Shown here: piece by piece, positions 44,035 through 53,051 of the stretch | How positions within the stretch are numbered: the stretch's first letter is position 1 | Layout of the letters: every line of letters starts with the position of its first letter | Assembly: GCF_031127805.1 (NCBI RefSeq) | Contig: NZ_JARXHW010000004.1 | Location: 111,660-175,659, forward strand | Length of the DNA: 64,000 nucleotides | Source: Thalassobacterium maritimum | GTDB lineage: Bacteria > Verrucomicrobiota > Verrucomicrobiia > Opitutales > Coraliomargaritaceae | Reading direction: 5' to 3' | Notes under the pieces: generated by a model | What the model was told of the DNA's origin: nothing | Database searches by the model: none | What the model saw: the letters and a program-made list of their open reading frames with translations, nothing else | Translations under genes and position numbers: made by a program

Positions 44035-44539
44035 ATCTAGTATAGTTTAGTGGGTGTGGTGAGTCGGGGCACTGCTCATTTTTACATGCATTTCACACTA
44101 TGCAACCATCGTGCCAAGTTCTAAGCATGAATTTCCCGAACAGACGATCAGCCCTGCCAATGCATGCATTCAAACGGCTCTAGCACTGATAAAAACACAG
44201 TCAGTGAGCTGTTAAAAAAAAACGCATCTATTTTTATGCGCCATCGCAGCAGAACAGAATCTTTAAATCAGCATACACTCCAAGCTGACATTAATACTGT
44301 AAAAATTACAATAGGAGCAAATTCTACAAAGCCGCTAAAATATGGCTGCAAATCAGCCCCCGAGCGTTCAACCAGCCCAGAATAAGCGACTCTTATGCCA
44401 CACCCTACGAGCGCTCAATTCAAGAGCTCACATACATTTTCGTCGTGCAGCGTTGGCTGGAAACGATAGCACTAAAACCCCACAAATAGTGCATCAACCA
44501 CCCAACAACCACAACATATAGTAAAACACGCTCACGCGC
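44035..44539. other. 505-bp intergenic region upstream of nrdJ
   Basis: AT-richer than the neighbours and the divergent spacer between the PEP-CTERM-like gene and nrdJ. A 73-codon frame at 44164-44385 has no protein-like features and I do not call it. No cobalamin riboswitch core could be recognised. The last 60 bp carry possible NrdR boxes. Confidence 0.5.
44481..44523 (+). promoter_or_regulatory. Possible paired NrdR boxes before nrdJ
   Basis: cacaaatagtg at 44481 and cacaacatatagt at 44510 are similar A/T-centred words whose centres are about 30 bp apart. NrdR boxes come in pairs about three helical turns apart. The first copy lacks two bases against the consensus, so the call is weak. 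Confidence 0.3.
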
Positions 44540-47425
44540 ATGAAAAAAGAATCCCTCAATGCCGACCCCAACAAGCTAACAATCCATCGCACATTCTCAT
44601 CCGCAGAGGTGCATCCCTACGACGAAATCACTTGGAGCTACCGCAGCACTGAGATCACGGACGACAAAGGCAAAGCGATTTTCAAACAGGACCAGGTCGA
44701 GGTCCCAGAAGCTTTTTCAGATCTGGCCGCTAAAATTCTATCTTCAAAATATTTCTATGGCGACATCGACAACGGCACGAATCCTCACTCCGGCGGCCGC
44801 GAATCCTCTTTTAAACAGGTCATCGATCGGGTCGCCGATACCCTCAGCGAATGGGGCCAAGCCGACGGCTATTTTACCGATGCGGCACAAGCCAAAGTGT
44901 TTAACGATGAGCTCAAATGGCTGCTGGTAAACCAATTTGGCGCCTTCAACTCTCCCGTCTGGTTTAATTTAGGCCTCTATCAAGCCTACGGCGTCGGTAA
45001 AGATTCTGGGAAGGGCAATTTCTACTGGGATCCGGAGCACGAGGTCGTGATGCGCGCCAACAATCAGTATGAGTATCCGCAATGCTCTGCATGCTTCATC
45101 CAGCACGTCGACGACGACATGGACTCGATTATGGATCTCGCCCGCTCCGAAGCCATGCTGTTTAAATTCGGCTCTGGCTCAGGCACTGATCTTTCCAGTA
45201 TTCGCTCCACACGCGAAAAGCTCTCCGGGGGCGGCAAACCTTCCGGCCCACTATCTTTCTTATCGGTTTACGACGCCGTCGCCGGCGTGGTGAAAAGCGG
45301 CGGTAAAACACGGCGCGCCGCCAAGATGAACGTGCTCAAAGACTGGCACCCCGACATCGAAGAATTCATCCATGCGAAACAATTGGAAGAGCGCAAAGCC
45401 TGGGCCCTGATCGAAGAAGGCTATGATGCCTCCTTTAATGGCGAGGCCTATGCCTCCATTAAATATCAAAACGAGAACCTCTCCGTACGCGCGTCCGACG
45501 CCTTTATGCAAGCCGCCATCGATGGCAACAAATTCTTTACGCGTCGAGTGACCGATGGCCAGCCTTGCGAAGAAAAGGATGCCTCCTACCTACTAGACAA
45601 GATTGCCGAAGGCACCCACATCTGTGGTGACCCTGGCATGCAGTTTGACGACACCATCCATAAATGGCACACCTGCAAGGGCTCTGGACGCCAAAATTGC
45701 ACAAACCCCTGCAGCGAGTATCTGTTCCTCGACAATTCCGCCTGCAACTTGGCCTCGCTCAATTTAATGAAGTTCCGCACCGCAAGTGGACTCGACATCG
45801 AACGCTTTGCTGCTGCGGCCAAGATCTTTATCATCGCGCAAGAAATTATCGTCGACCGCTCCTCCTACCCCACCGAAGGGATCACTTACAATAGCCACTG
45901 GTTCCGCACACTCGGGCTCGGCTATGCCAATCTCGGTGCCCTCCTGATGTCCTATGGCTACCCCTATGCCTCCGACGAGGGGCTCGGCCTGGCCAAAGCA
46001 ATCACTGCTGCGATGACAGCTGTCGCTTATAAGACCTGCGCGGAATTGGCGGCCCTGAAAGGTCCCTTCGCAGGCTACCATGAAGCGGCACACTATGGCG
46101 TGCCGAATCCACCGGAAACGGACAATGTGGCTTCGATGCAGGCAGTCATCGACCTACACAAGAGTCATGCCGAAGCGCTCGACCACCACTCACCACAGCC
46201 GCTCGTCGACTTCGCCGTTCGCAGCTGGAAAGAAGCCTCCGATCTGGGTAAACGCTATGGCTATCGCAATGCGCAAGTCACCGTGCTCGCCCCGACGGGC
46301 ACCATAGGCTTCCTAATGGATTGCGACACCACCGGTGTGGAGCCTGCAATTGGCTTGGTCGCCTATAAAACACTTGCCGGGGGCGGTTGCATGACTCTGC
46401 CCATTAAATCAATCCCACTCGCCATGGAAACCCTCGGCTACAATCAAGCCGCGATTGAACGCGTCTGCGCCCATGTCAAAGAATACGGCACCGTCGAAAA
46501 TATCAAAGTCTCTGGCAAGTCGATCGAATCGGGGCTCAAGGACGAACATGTCCCCGTATTCGATTCGGCTTTCCGCTCAGGCCTGGGAGAGCGCTACCTG
46601 CCCTACACTGCGCACATCGATATGATGGCTGCGGTGCAACCCTTCCTCTCGGGAGCAATTTCCAAAACCGTGAACATGCCCGAAGAGGCCACCGTCAAAG
46701 AAATACGTGACACCTATATCCACGCATGGAAAAAGGGAATCAAAGGCATTGCCATCTATCGCGACGGCTCCAAGCGCTCGGCCCCGATCAAGACCCGCCA
46801 AGACAAAGCGGAGTCAAAACAAAGCAACGTGCAAGTCGTCACCGAGCCCTACCGCCGCCGCCTCGCCGATACCCGCGAGTCAATCACTCACAAGTTCAGT
46901 ATCGCTGGCTCCGAAGGCTACATCACCATCGGTAAGTTTGACGATGGCCAACCAGGCGAGGTCTTTATCCAAATGGCAAAGGCCGGCTCCACCATCAACG
47001 GCCTAATGGACACTGTGGGCACGCTGGTCTCACTCTGCTTGCAATATGGCGTACCGCTGGAGACCTTAGTCAAAAAATTCAGCCACGTTCGATTTGAACC
47101 GGAAGGCATGACCAAAAACCCGCATATCCCCTTTGCCAAGTCAGTCATCGACTACGTCGCGCGTGAGCTCGGCATGGAATTTATCCCTGGCTACAAGCAA
47201 AAGATGAGCCCCGCGGTGCAAGACGACGATGATGCCTTCGAGGACAAAAATCCAAGTAGCACAGTCATCCCCAAAGAAGACCTCCAAATCGACACCAAAC
47301 AATTAGAGTTCCTCACCCAAAGCGAGGGCAACCTCACCTGCCCCGAGTGCGGCAGCGGCAAAGTCAAAGTCACCGGTACCTGTGCCTGCTGCCTCAACTG
47401 CGGCACCAGTCTCGGCTGCAGCTAG
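44540..47425 (+). CDS. nrdJ: Vitamin B12-dependent ribonucleotide reductase (class II)
   Basis: Reduces ribonucleotides with adenosylcobalamin. 961 aa. SPVWFNLGLYQAYGV, the substrate-cysteine region YPQCSACFIQHVDDDMDSI, the NPCSEYLFLDNSACNLA block with catalytic Asn/Cys/Glu, and VLAPTGTIGFLMDCDTTGVEP. The C-terminus carries a zinc-ribbon-like cluster (CPECGSGKVKVTGTCACCLNCG) and a terminal LGCS with a possible redox cysteine. No class I or III RNR is in the window, and no cobalamin riboswitch was recognised upstream. Confidence 0.96.
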   Translation: MKKESLNADPNKLTIHRTFSSAEVHPYDEITWSYRSTEITDDKGKAIFKQDQVEVPEAFSDLAAKILSSKYFYGDIDNGTNPHSGGRESSFKQVIDRVADTLSEWGQADGYFTDAAQAKVFNDELKWLLVNQFGAFNSPVWFNLGLYQAYGVGKDSGKGNFYWDPEHEVVMRANNQYEYPQCSACFIQHVDDDMDSIMDLARSEAMLFKFGSGSGTDLSSIRSTREKLSGGGKPSGPLSFLSVYDAVAGVVKSGGKTRRAAKMNVLKDWHPDIEEFIHAKQLEERKAWALIEEGYDASFNGEAYASIKYQNENLSVRASDAFMQAAIDGNKFFTRRVTDGQPCEEKDASYLLDKIAEGTHICGDPGMQFDDTIHKWHTCKGSGRQNCTNPCSEYLFLDNSACNLASLNLMKFRTASGLDIERFAAAAKIFIIAQEIIVDRSSYPTEGITYNSHWFRTLGLGYANLGALLMSYGYPYASDEGLGLAKAITAAMTAVAYKTCAELAALKGPFAGYHEAAHYGVPNPPETDNVASMQAVIDLHKSHAEALDHHSPQPLVDFAVRSWKEASDLGKRYGYRNAQVTVLAPTGTIGFLMDCDTTGVEPAIGLVAYKTLAGGGCMTLPIKSIPLAMETLGYNQAAIERVCAHVKEYGTVENIKVSGKSIESGLKDEHVPVFDSAFRSGLGERYLPYTAHIDMMAAVQPFLSGAISKTVNMPEEATVKEIRDTYIHAWKKGIKGIAIYRDGSKRSAPIKTRQDKAESKQSNVQVVTEPYRRRLADTRESITHKFSIAGSEGYITIGKFDDGQPGEVFIQMAKAGSTINGLMDTVGTLVSLCLQYGVPLETLVKKFSHVRFEPEGMTKNPHIPFAKSVIDYVARELGMEFIPGYKQKMSPAVQDDDDAFEDKNPSSTVIPKEDLQIDTKQLEFLTQSEGNLTCPECGSGKVKVTGTCACCLNCGTSLGCS

Positions 47426-47485
47426 TCCTCGCTGCCCGCGACAGCGCATGCAGAACCACTGCAGCAACAAAATAGATACGATTCG

Positions 47486-47513
47486 GCCGTGAGCTGATAT
47501 CCCAGCTCACGGC
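47486..47513. repeat. Perfect hairpin at the convergent nrdJ/araC ends
   Basis: 11-bp perfect stem gccgtgagctg/cagctcacggc with a 6-nt loop. It overlaps the last codon and stop of the AraC-type gene and lies 61 nt after nrdJ. No T-run; perhaps a shared transcript end. Confidence 0.75.
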
Positions 47514-48313
47514 TTGCTGCGACTCGCTGCGCCGATATAAGCGCGACGGTATTCGCTGGCAGCACGCCCGAAAAACTTGCGAAATGCGCGACAAAAATTC
47601 TCCGTATTGGCGTAACCATACTGACTGGCAATTAGCTTGATTGAATCATTGCTAGTGACCAGCGCATGCCCCGCTGCACGCATGCGCTTTTGAATCAAAA
47701 ACTGTCGCGGGGTCTCTTTCATATGCTGCCGAAAGAGCATGTGCAGATGCGAGACACTCAAGTCTGCCGCCTTCGCAATATCATCGAGACCAATCGGCTC
47801 AGCAAAGTGTAGATTGATATAGTCGATCGCTTGATGCAAATTAGGGTGCAGCACCTCACGATCAACAATTTGGCGATACAGCTCGAGTTGAAACAATAAA
47901 CGCGCCCACAGCAAATTTGCGATCACCTGCGCCCCCAAGGCAGCCGAGTGCATCGCATACAACATCTCATCTGCAAAGCGATGCATCACATGCCGATCAT
48001 CCCATTGAAAATAACTGGGCCATTCAGGCAGACTCGCATCCGAGGCATACTCAAAATAGGCCACCAAGCAGCTGTAATAACTCCCCTCCGGGCTCCTTGA
48101 CACCGTATGCTCCCCAGCCCGGTGACAGAAAACACTGCCCGCCCCATATACTGGGCCCGCAGTCGCCTCCGGCGCGTAAACAGCCCCCTCACGAATGATT
48201 TCGAAACAGATTTTATTGACTCCGATTAACGCAGGCCAGTTCGATCCACCAATGGGACTTGTATAGCTGGAAAGTTGCACCAAGCGTGGACATATTCCTG
48301 AACCTTCAATCAT
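47507..48313 (-). CDS. AraC-family transcriptional regulator
   Basis: N-terminal cupin-like sensor (SGICPRLVQLSSYTSP..., FCHRAGEHTVSRSPEG), C-terminal double HTH: EPIGLDDIAKAADLSVSHLHMLFRQHMKETPRQFL and SIKLIASQYGYANTENFCRAFRKFFG. The start is taken at ATG 48313 (MIEGSG); frames from 48346 or 48400 would run through the probable operator. It is divergent from a sugar isomerase and a Gfo/Idh/MocA gene and so is the likely regulator of that pair. Confidence 0.88.
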   Translation of the reverse strand: MIEGSGICPRLVQLSSYTSPIGGSNWPALIGVNKICFEIIREGAVYAPEATAGPVYGAGSVFCHRAGEHTVSRSPEGSYYSCLVAYFEYASDASLPEWPSYFQWDDRHVMHRFADEMLYAMHSAALGAQVIANLLWARLLFQLELYRQIVDREVLHPNLHQAIDYINLHFAEPIGLDDIAKAADLSVSHLHMLFRQHMKETPRQFLIQKRMRAAGHALVTSNDSIKLIASQYGYANTENFCRAFRKFFGRAASEYRRAYIGAASRSKP

Positions 48314-48339
48314 AGTTTTAGTCAATATACATTTCGAAC

Positions 48340-48383
48340 TTAGCATGTTATATTGTTCATTCAACGCTATTATTAGCACATTA
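48340..48383. promoter_or_regulatory. Possible AraC-type operator (direct repeats)
   Basis: ttagcatgtta at 48340 and ttagcacatta at 48373 match at 9 of 11 positions in the same orientation, 33 bp apart (about three helical turns), within the divergent spacer. Confidence 0.4.
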
Positions 48384-48411
48384 AGACAATCATACCACAA
48401 AGAACAAAATT

Positions 48412-49227
48412 ATGCCCCCACAAATCACCGTCCAACTTTACAGCGTACGCGATCAAGCCTCAGCCGACTACGAAGGCACCCTTCGCCGCATCGCCGACAT
48501 GGGTTTCGGCTGCGTCGAGCCTGCTGGCTACCCTGGCTACACAGCAGAAAAAGCCGCTAAACTATTTCAAGAACTTGGCCTGCAAGCGCCCACAGCCCAC
48601 ATCGCGCTAGCGGTCGGCGATCAAAAAAATGAGATCATCGAGCAAGCACTGATGATGGGGCACAAATACCTAATCACAGGCTGCCCTCCAGGCTTCCAAG
48701 AAGCCTGCGATAGCTTGGACAGCATCAAGGCGACGGCCGACTTATATTGCGAAGCTGCTGAAAACTTGGCGGCCCATGGCCTACAAGTCGGTTACCACAA
48801 TCACGACTGGGACCTCGGCCTGATTGGTTCGCAGCGAAAACACCAGCTCTTCCTCGAACGCACTCCAGAGAGCGTGCTCTACGAAGCCGACATCTTCTGG
48901 GTTGCCCGCGCAGGGCTCGATCCCGCTGCCTTCATCAAAGAGATCGGTGCACGTGGCAAGGCGCTCCACTTCAAAGATGGCATCATCAACAGCCAAGAAA
49001 GCTTCAAGGCCGCCAAGACTGAAAGCGGCGATGTGATGGTCAGCGATTCAATTCCCTTCCGTGCAGCAGGCACCGGCCAAGTCGACCTACTCGCAGCCTA
49101 TCAAGCCGTGCAACACGCGGAATACATCGGAGTGGAGCTCGACGCCTTCGAAGGCGACATGCTACAGGCGATCCAACAAAGCTACGAATACCTGACCTCC
49201 AACAAGATCGCCCAAGGCACAAAATAA
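48412..49227 (+). CDS. Sugar phosphate isomerase/epimerase (xylose-isomerase-like TIM barrel)
   Basis: 271-aa AP_endonuc_2-type TIM barrel: ITVQLYSVRDQASADYEGTLRRI, GYHNHDWDLGL and KALHFKDG carry the metal-binding His/Glu/Asp set. The family isomerises or epimerises sugars and inositol derivatives. It is in an operon with the following Gfo/Idh/MocA oxidoreductase (44 nt) and divergent from an AraC regulator; this combination usually catabolises a less common sugar or polyol, which cannot be named from sequence. Confidence 0.9.
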   Translation: MPPQITVQLYSVRDQASADYEGTLRRIADMGFGCVEPAGYPGYTAEKAAKLFQELGLQAPTAHIALAVGDQKNEIIEQALMMGHKYLITGCPPGFQEACDSLDSIKATADLYCEAAENLAAHGLQVGYHNHDWDLGLIGSQRKHQLFLERTPESVLYEADIFWVARAGLDPAAFIKEIGARGKALHFKDGIINSQESFKAAKTESGDVMVSDSIPFRAAGTGQVDLLAAYQAVQHAEYIGVELDAFEGDMLQAIQQSYEYLTSNKIAQGTK

Positions 49228-49271
49228 TCCCGCCCCCCCCCACACAGAGTCCAACAACAAATTACCCAAAC

Positions 49272-50381
49272 ATGACAACTAAACCCACCATCGGCCTCGG
49301 CATTATCGGCTGCGGCAATATCGCCAACGCATACTTTAAAGGTGCCAGCATCTTCGAAGTTCTGGAAGTCGCCGCCTGCGCGGACATCAACATGGACGCC
49401 GCCATCGCCAAAGCCGAAGAACACGGCTGTCAGGCACAAACAGTCGACGAGCTGCTTGCCAATCCAGAAGTAGAACTAGTCATCAATTTGACGATTCCTT
49501 CCGTGCACGCAGAAGTCAGCCTCAAGGCGCTCAACGCAGGCAAACACGTCTACAGTGAAAAGCCATTGGCAGTGGAGCTAGAAGATGCCGCACAAATTCT
49601 AAAAACCGCCGAAGACAAAGGCCTACTCGTAGGTTGTGCGCCCGACACCTTCATGGGGGGCGGCTTCCAAACCTGCCGCAAACTATTAGATGATGGCTGG
49701 CTGGGCAAAGTCGTAGGCGGCACCGCTTTCATGATGGCGCGCGGCCCCGAAAGCTGGCACCCCAACCCCGCCTTTTTCTACGAAGTCGGCGCGGGCCCCA
49801 TGTTTGACATGGGCCCCTATTACATAACCGCACTGGTCCACTTACTCGGCCCCGTCAAGCGTGTCAGCGCGATCACCTCACGTGCATTTGATCAGCGCAC
49901 AGCTACTTGCAAAGAACAGTTTGGCCGAATCTTACCGGTAGAAGTGCCCACCAACTACTCGGGCGTGCTCGAATTCCACTCCGGTGCTGTGATTAATATG
50001 ACCATCTCCTTCGACGTGCATAAGCACGGACACAGTCCCATCGAGCTCTACGGCACCGAAGGCTCCCTCAAGGCTCCCGACCCCAATACCTTCGGAGGCC
50101 CCGTCGAGCTATGGACGCCCGCCACCAAGGAATGGAGAGAGCAAAGCTTCAGCCATCCTTATTTGGAAAATTCCCGCAGTATTGGAGCTGCAGATATGGC
50201 TTACGCCATTTTGAGCGATCATCAACGTACGCACCGCGCCAGCGGAGCGCTCGCCTACCACGCGTTGGAAGTCATGCACTCCTTTGAGAAATCCTCCAGC
50301 TCAGGCAGCAGCATCGAGATCGAATCTCGCCCAGAACAACCGCAAGCACTGCCGATCCACCTGATCGAAGGCCGCTTGTAA
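49272..50381 (+). CDS. Gfo/Idh/MocA-family oxidoreductase
   Basis: N-terminal NAD-binding GLGIIGCGNIANAYFKG, catalytic-lysine motif SEKPLAVE (about 97-104) and the DMGPYYITALVHLLGPVK helix of the substrate domain. 369 aa, usual length. Oxidoreductase partner of the preceding TIM-barrel isomerase; together they fit inositol/keto-sugar-type oxidation followed by isomerisation. It differs clearly from the larger Gfo/Idh/MocA gene at 16978-18300. Confidence 0.92.
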   Translation: MTTKPTIGLGIIGCGNIANAYFKGASIFEVLEVAACADINMDAAIAKAEEHGCQAQTVDELLANPEVELVINLTIPSVHAEVSLKALNAGKHVYSEKPLAVELEDAAQILKTAEDKGLLVGCAPDTFMGGGFQTCRKLLDDGWLGKVVGGTAFMMARGPESWHPNPAFFYEVGAGPMFDMGPYYITALVHLLGPVKRVSAITSRAFDQRTATCKEQFGRILPVEVPTNYSGVLEFHSGAVINMTISFDVHKHGHSPIELYGTEGSLKAPDPNTFGGPVELWTPATKEWREQSFSHPYLENSRSIGAADMAYAILSDHQRTHRASGALAYHALEVMHSFEKSSSSGSSIEIESRPEQPQALPIHLIEGRL

Positions 50382-50409
50382 GCCATTCCGGCAGCAAGCT
50401 GATCAACGA

Positions 50410-50460
50410 CGCCCCGTCGGCGCGCACAAACAGCATTCTTTTGTGCTCGTCGACGGGGCG
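50410..50460. repeat. Long two-part hairpin upstream of yhbY
   Basis: Outer stem cgccccgtcg/cgacggggcg (10 bp) and inner stem gcacaaa/tttgtgc (7 bp) separated by 4-nt internal bulges on each side. It ends 23 nt before the yhbY ATG. There is no T-run, so it may be an RNA leader structure rather than a terminator. Confidence 0.7.
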
Positions 50461-50483
50461 CATCAGGCTTTATACCCATCGCC

Positions 50484-50768
50484 ATGAACAACGAACCACT
50501 CACTAGTGCAGAGAAAAAAGAGCTCCGCGGCATCGGCCAACGACTCAAACCACACGTGCACGTCGGCAAACAAGGCCTCAGCGAAAGCGTGCTGGCCGAA
50601 CTTGAAACAGCCCTGCTGAAAAACGGCTTAATCAAGGTCCGCTTCGAAGCGGAACGCGAAGCGATCAAAACGTACTCCAGCGAAATATCCAGTAAACTCG
50701 AATGCGAATATGTCGGCGGAGTGGGCAAGGTCGGCATCTTCTTCCGCGACATGCCGGAAAAAGCTTAG
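50484..50768 (+). CDS. yhbY: YhbY/CRS1-CRM-family RNA-binding protein
   Basis: 94 aa. Family features: LTSAEKKELRGIGQRLKPHVHVGKQGLSESVL contains the conserved GxxG-like RNA-binding loop, and VRFEAEREAIKTYSSEIS follows. Associated with 50S pre-ribosome assembly in other bacteria. A stable hairpin precedes the gene and could be an autoregulatory leader. corA starts 19 nt downstream. Confidence 0.92.
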   Translation: MNNEPLTSAEKKELRGIGQRLKPHVHVGKQGLSESVLAELETALLKNGLIKVRFEAEREAIKTYSSEISSKLECEYVGGVGKVGIFFRDMPEKA

Positions 50769-50786
50769 CTTGTAATTCATGGGTTA

Positions 50787-52001
50787 TTGACGAAAATACA
50801 CCCTGTGAAGCAACCTATCGAATCCGCCAAAGATGTGGCGCATGCCACTAGTGGCGCGATCGCCAAAACCGCAAGTTTTATAACCTCGAGCATCTTAGAT
50901 CTGGGCAAGGGCGTCTTTTCCCCGATCGGACAGCCGCATAGCTCCGCGCCACGCGCAGAACCAGGCACCGCTCCAGGCATTGAGCAATATCTCCATCAGG
51001 AAGACAGCTCACTCAAAGTCGGAATCACAGTCATCGATTATGGCCCCGACGGTCACAACACTACGACTTTTGACGACATCCACGAGGCACTAGCACTACC
51101 GGAACAACAAAATCCCCATGTGCGCTGGATCAACATCGACGGCCTGCGCCCTAGCGTCGTCAACGCCGTCTGCCAGCACTATGACGTACATACCCTCTCG
51201 GCCGAGGACGTCATCCACACCTACCAACGTTCCAAAATGGAGGTATTTGACGATCACATGATCATCATCGCCCGCCAATTACAACTCGCCAACGACAAGC
51301 TGAAGAACGAACAAATCAGTTTTTTTCTGTTCCAGAAAACCCTCATCACCTTTCAAGAAGTGCCCGGCGACGTATTTGGTCCAGTTCGTAAACGCCTGGA
51401 AAAGAGCACTGGACGCTTTCGCACCTATCAGGCCGACTATTTATTCTACGCACTCCTCGATTCCATTATCGACCACCTATTCCCCATCCTAGAAGCCTAT
51501 GGCAACGCCATGGAAGAGATGGAGATCGAGATTCTCGAAGACCCGAACGCGCTCAGCCAGCAAAAACTATTCTCGATGAAGCGCGACCTCTCCCTGCAGC
51601 GCCGGGTGCTGTGGCCCATACGCGAACTAGTAGACAACCTTTACCGCGACGAGTCCGAACTCATCCACCCCGAGCTCAAGACCTATTATCGCGACGTGCA
51701 AGATCACACCATGCAAGTCATCGACTTGTTGGAAACTTACCGCGAAACCGCCTCGGGCCTGACTGACCTATATCAAACCTCTGTGGGCAACAAAATGAAC
51801 GAAATCATGAAAGTGCTCACGATCATGGCCAGTTTCTTCATACCAATTACTTTTTTTGCCGGCGTTTACGGCATGAACTTTGAACACATCCCCGAACTCG
51901 GCTGGAAATACGCCTACCCCGTATTTTGGGGCGGCTGTTTAACGATGAGCCTCGGGCTCGCCATCTTTTTCTGGCGCAAAGGTTGGATTGGGCCCAAGTA
52001 A
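50787..52001 (+). CDS. corA: CorA-family Mg2+/Co2+ transporter
   Basis: The long cytoplasmic domain (about 60-335) has the family's LSAEDVIHTYQRSKMEVFDDHMIII strand and stalk helix. Two C-terminal membrane helices follow, with the signature YGMNFEHIPE between them. No ATG fits: TTG 50787 is used, and GTG 50805 is possible. The first 60 residues (helical, Ala/Ser-rich) are longer than in many homologues. Forms a pentamer in the inner membrane; divalent cation uptake. Confidence 0.92.
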   Translation: MTKIHPVKQPIESAKDVAHATSGAIAKTASFITSSILDLGKGVFSPIGQPHSSAPRAEPGTAPGIEQYLHQEDSSLKVGITVIDYGPDGHNTTTFDDIHEALALPEQQNPHVRWINIDGLRPSVVNAVCQHYDVHTLSAEDVIHTYQRSKMEVFDDHMIIIARQLQLANDKLKNEQISFFLFQKTLITFQEVPGDVFGPVRKRLEKSTGRFRTYQADYLFYALLDSIIDHLFPILEAYGNAMEEMEIEILEDPNALSQQKLFSMKRDLSLQRRVLWPIRELVDNLYRDESELIHPELKTYYRDVQDHTMQVIDLLETYRETASGLTDLYQTSVGNKMNEIMKVLTIMASFFIPITFFAGVYGMNFEHIPELGWKYAYPVFWGGCLTMSLGLAIFFWRKGWIGPK

Positions 52002-52008
52002 ACAACAG

Positions 52009-52072
52009 AGGCCCCCGCACTAGGCCCCCGCACGAGGCCCCCGCACAAGGCATTGGCATTGGCATTGGCATT
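52009..52072. repeat. Two adjacent microsatellite-like tandem repeats before lspA
   Basis: Three 13-bp units aggcccccgcac(t/g/a) (52009-52047) followed directly by four 6-bp units ggcatt (52049-52072). They start 7 nt after the corA stop. The 52073-52152 remainder of the corA-lspA gap shows nothing I can name. Confidence 0.9.
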
Positions 52073-52152
52073 GTATTTGCCAGTCCTCGCATTTTGAACA
52101 ACTGCGGGGTTGCACCTGCAATAAACACTGGCAGCTTAGGCCGCTCGAACTA

Positions 52153-52695
52153 ATGCCCAATCAATCACTCAGTAAACTCAATCGCTACCGATTACTCTTC
52201 GTGTCGGCCATCGTTGTCTTCGTGCTCGACCAGATCACTAAAGCTTGGATTTTTAACAACCTCGCGCTCGACAGCTACTACCCGCCGGAAGCCATTACGG
52301 TGATTGACGGCTTCTTCTATATCGTTCACATCGGCAACGAAGGCGCCGCTTGGGGCATGCTATCTGGCTACGGCGGACTCTTAGCCTTGTTCGCACTCAT
52401 CACGCTCTTCGCGATCTACAAACTACGGCACAGTTTGGAATTGTACCGCAAGCCCATGCAATGGGCCTTTGGACTGCTGATCGGTGGTATCTTAGGCAAT
52501 ATGATCGACCGCTTGATTCACGGGCACGTAATCGATTTCCTCGACTTTCATTTCCCATTTACGATCCCCTGGGTCATGCCTACCGGACGTTACCCCTCAT
52601 TCAATATCGCCGACTGCGGCATTGTGATTGGCACAATTCTATACCTGATCTGGAGCTTCCGAATAGAAAACCAGAAAAAGGCCGCTAAGAGCTAA
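52153..52695 (+). CDS. lspA: Lipoprotein signal peptidase (signal peptidase II)
   Basis: Cleaves prolipoproteins before the lipid-modified Cys. Four membrane helices. FVLDQITKAWIFNNL, NEGAAWGML, the GNMIDRLIHGHVIDFLDF block and the catalytic-Asp motif FNIADCGIVIG are present. 180 aa, normal. Several predicted lipoproteins in the window (7522, 40541) would be substrates. Confidence 0.95.
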   Translation: MPNQSLSKLNRYRLLFVSAIVVFVLDQITKAWIFNNLALDSYYPPEAITVIDGFFYIVHIGNEGAAWGMLSGYGGLLALFALITLFAIYKLRHSLELYRKPMQWAFGLLIGGILGNMIDRLIHGHVIDFLDFHFPFTIPWVMPTGRYPSFNIADCGIVIGTILYLIWSFRIENQKKAAKS

Positions 52696-53051
52696 TGCAC
52701 TCGAACAAGCGCCTTGCCCCACATGCAGTAAAGGCCGTAGCGCAATAAGCGCCGCCACACCAGAGCGCCATGAAATTCCCGTAATCATCCGCTCGACGAC
52801 TAAGTGAGGTGCAACATGCACTATAATGCATCCAATTTGAGCATCTACGTGATACTCCCTACCAAAATAGCTACAGCTCATATCAGAAAACCTTACGGGA
52901 TTTATCAATTAGAGTTATTTTTAACGATCTAATGATGAAACAATGCTCAGTTTTTAGCCATCAGAGTCACAAAAACGTCATGATGTGCCGATAGATCAGT
53001 GTAGAAAAGTATTTATGACACGGTTGGCATGCGCGTTGCTAATACCAACGC
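52696..53051. other. 356-bp regulatory-type spacer before the Roadblock/Amt cluster
   Basis: No gene found. It holds a palindrome gtgca-aca-tgcac at 52809-52821, a candidate enhancer about 205 bp upstream of the promoter, and a sigma-54 promoter at its end. The distance suits enhancer-promoter looping. The rest is AT-rich without further recognisable sites. Confidence 0.5.
53025..53040 (+). promoter_or_regulatory. Sigma-54 (-24/-12) promoter
   Basis: tggcatgcgcgttgct matches the consensus TGGCACG-N4-TTGCW at every position but one, with GG and GC exactly 10 nt apart. The predicted start of transcription, about 12 nt after the GC, falls at or just before the ATG at 53052, giving a leaderless or nearly leaderless mRNA. 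Confidence 0.75.

Noticed and set aside
44164..44385. 73-codon frame upstream of nrdJ
   Set aside because: Polar, low-complexity composition, no start signal and no neighbours to couple with; more likely part of the regulatory spacer.
44035..44539. Cobalamin riboswitch upstream of nrdJ
   Set aside because: Looked for a B12-box-like core and surrounding stems; found none I could defend.
51926..52153. 75-codon frame with GIGIGIG segment before lspA
   Set aside because: It overlaps the corA end and is produced by the tandem repeats; translation of a microsatellite, not a gene.
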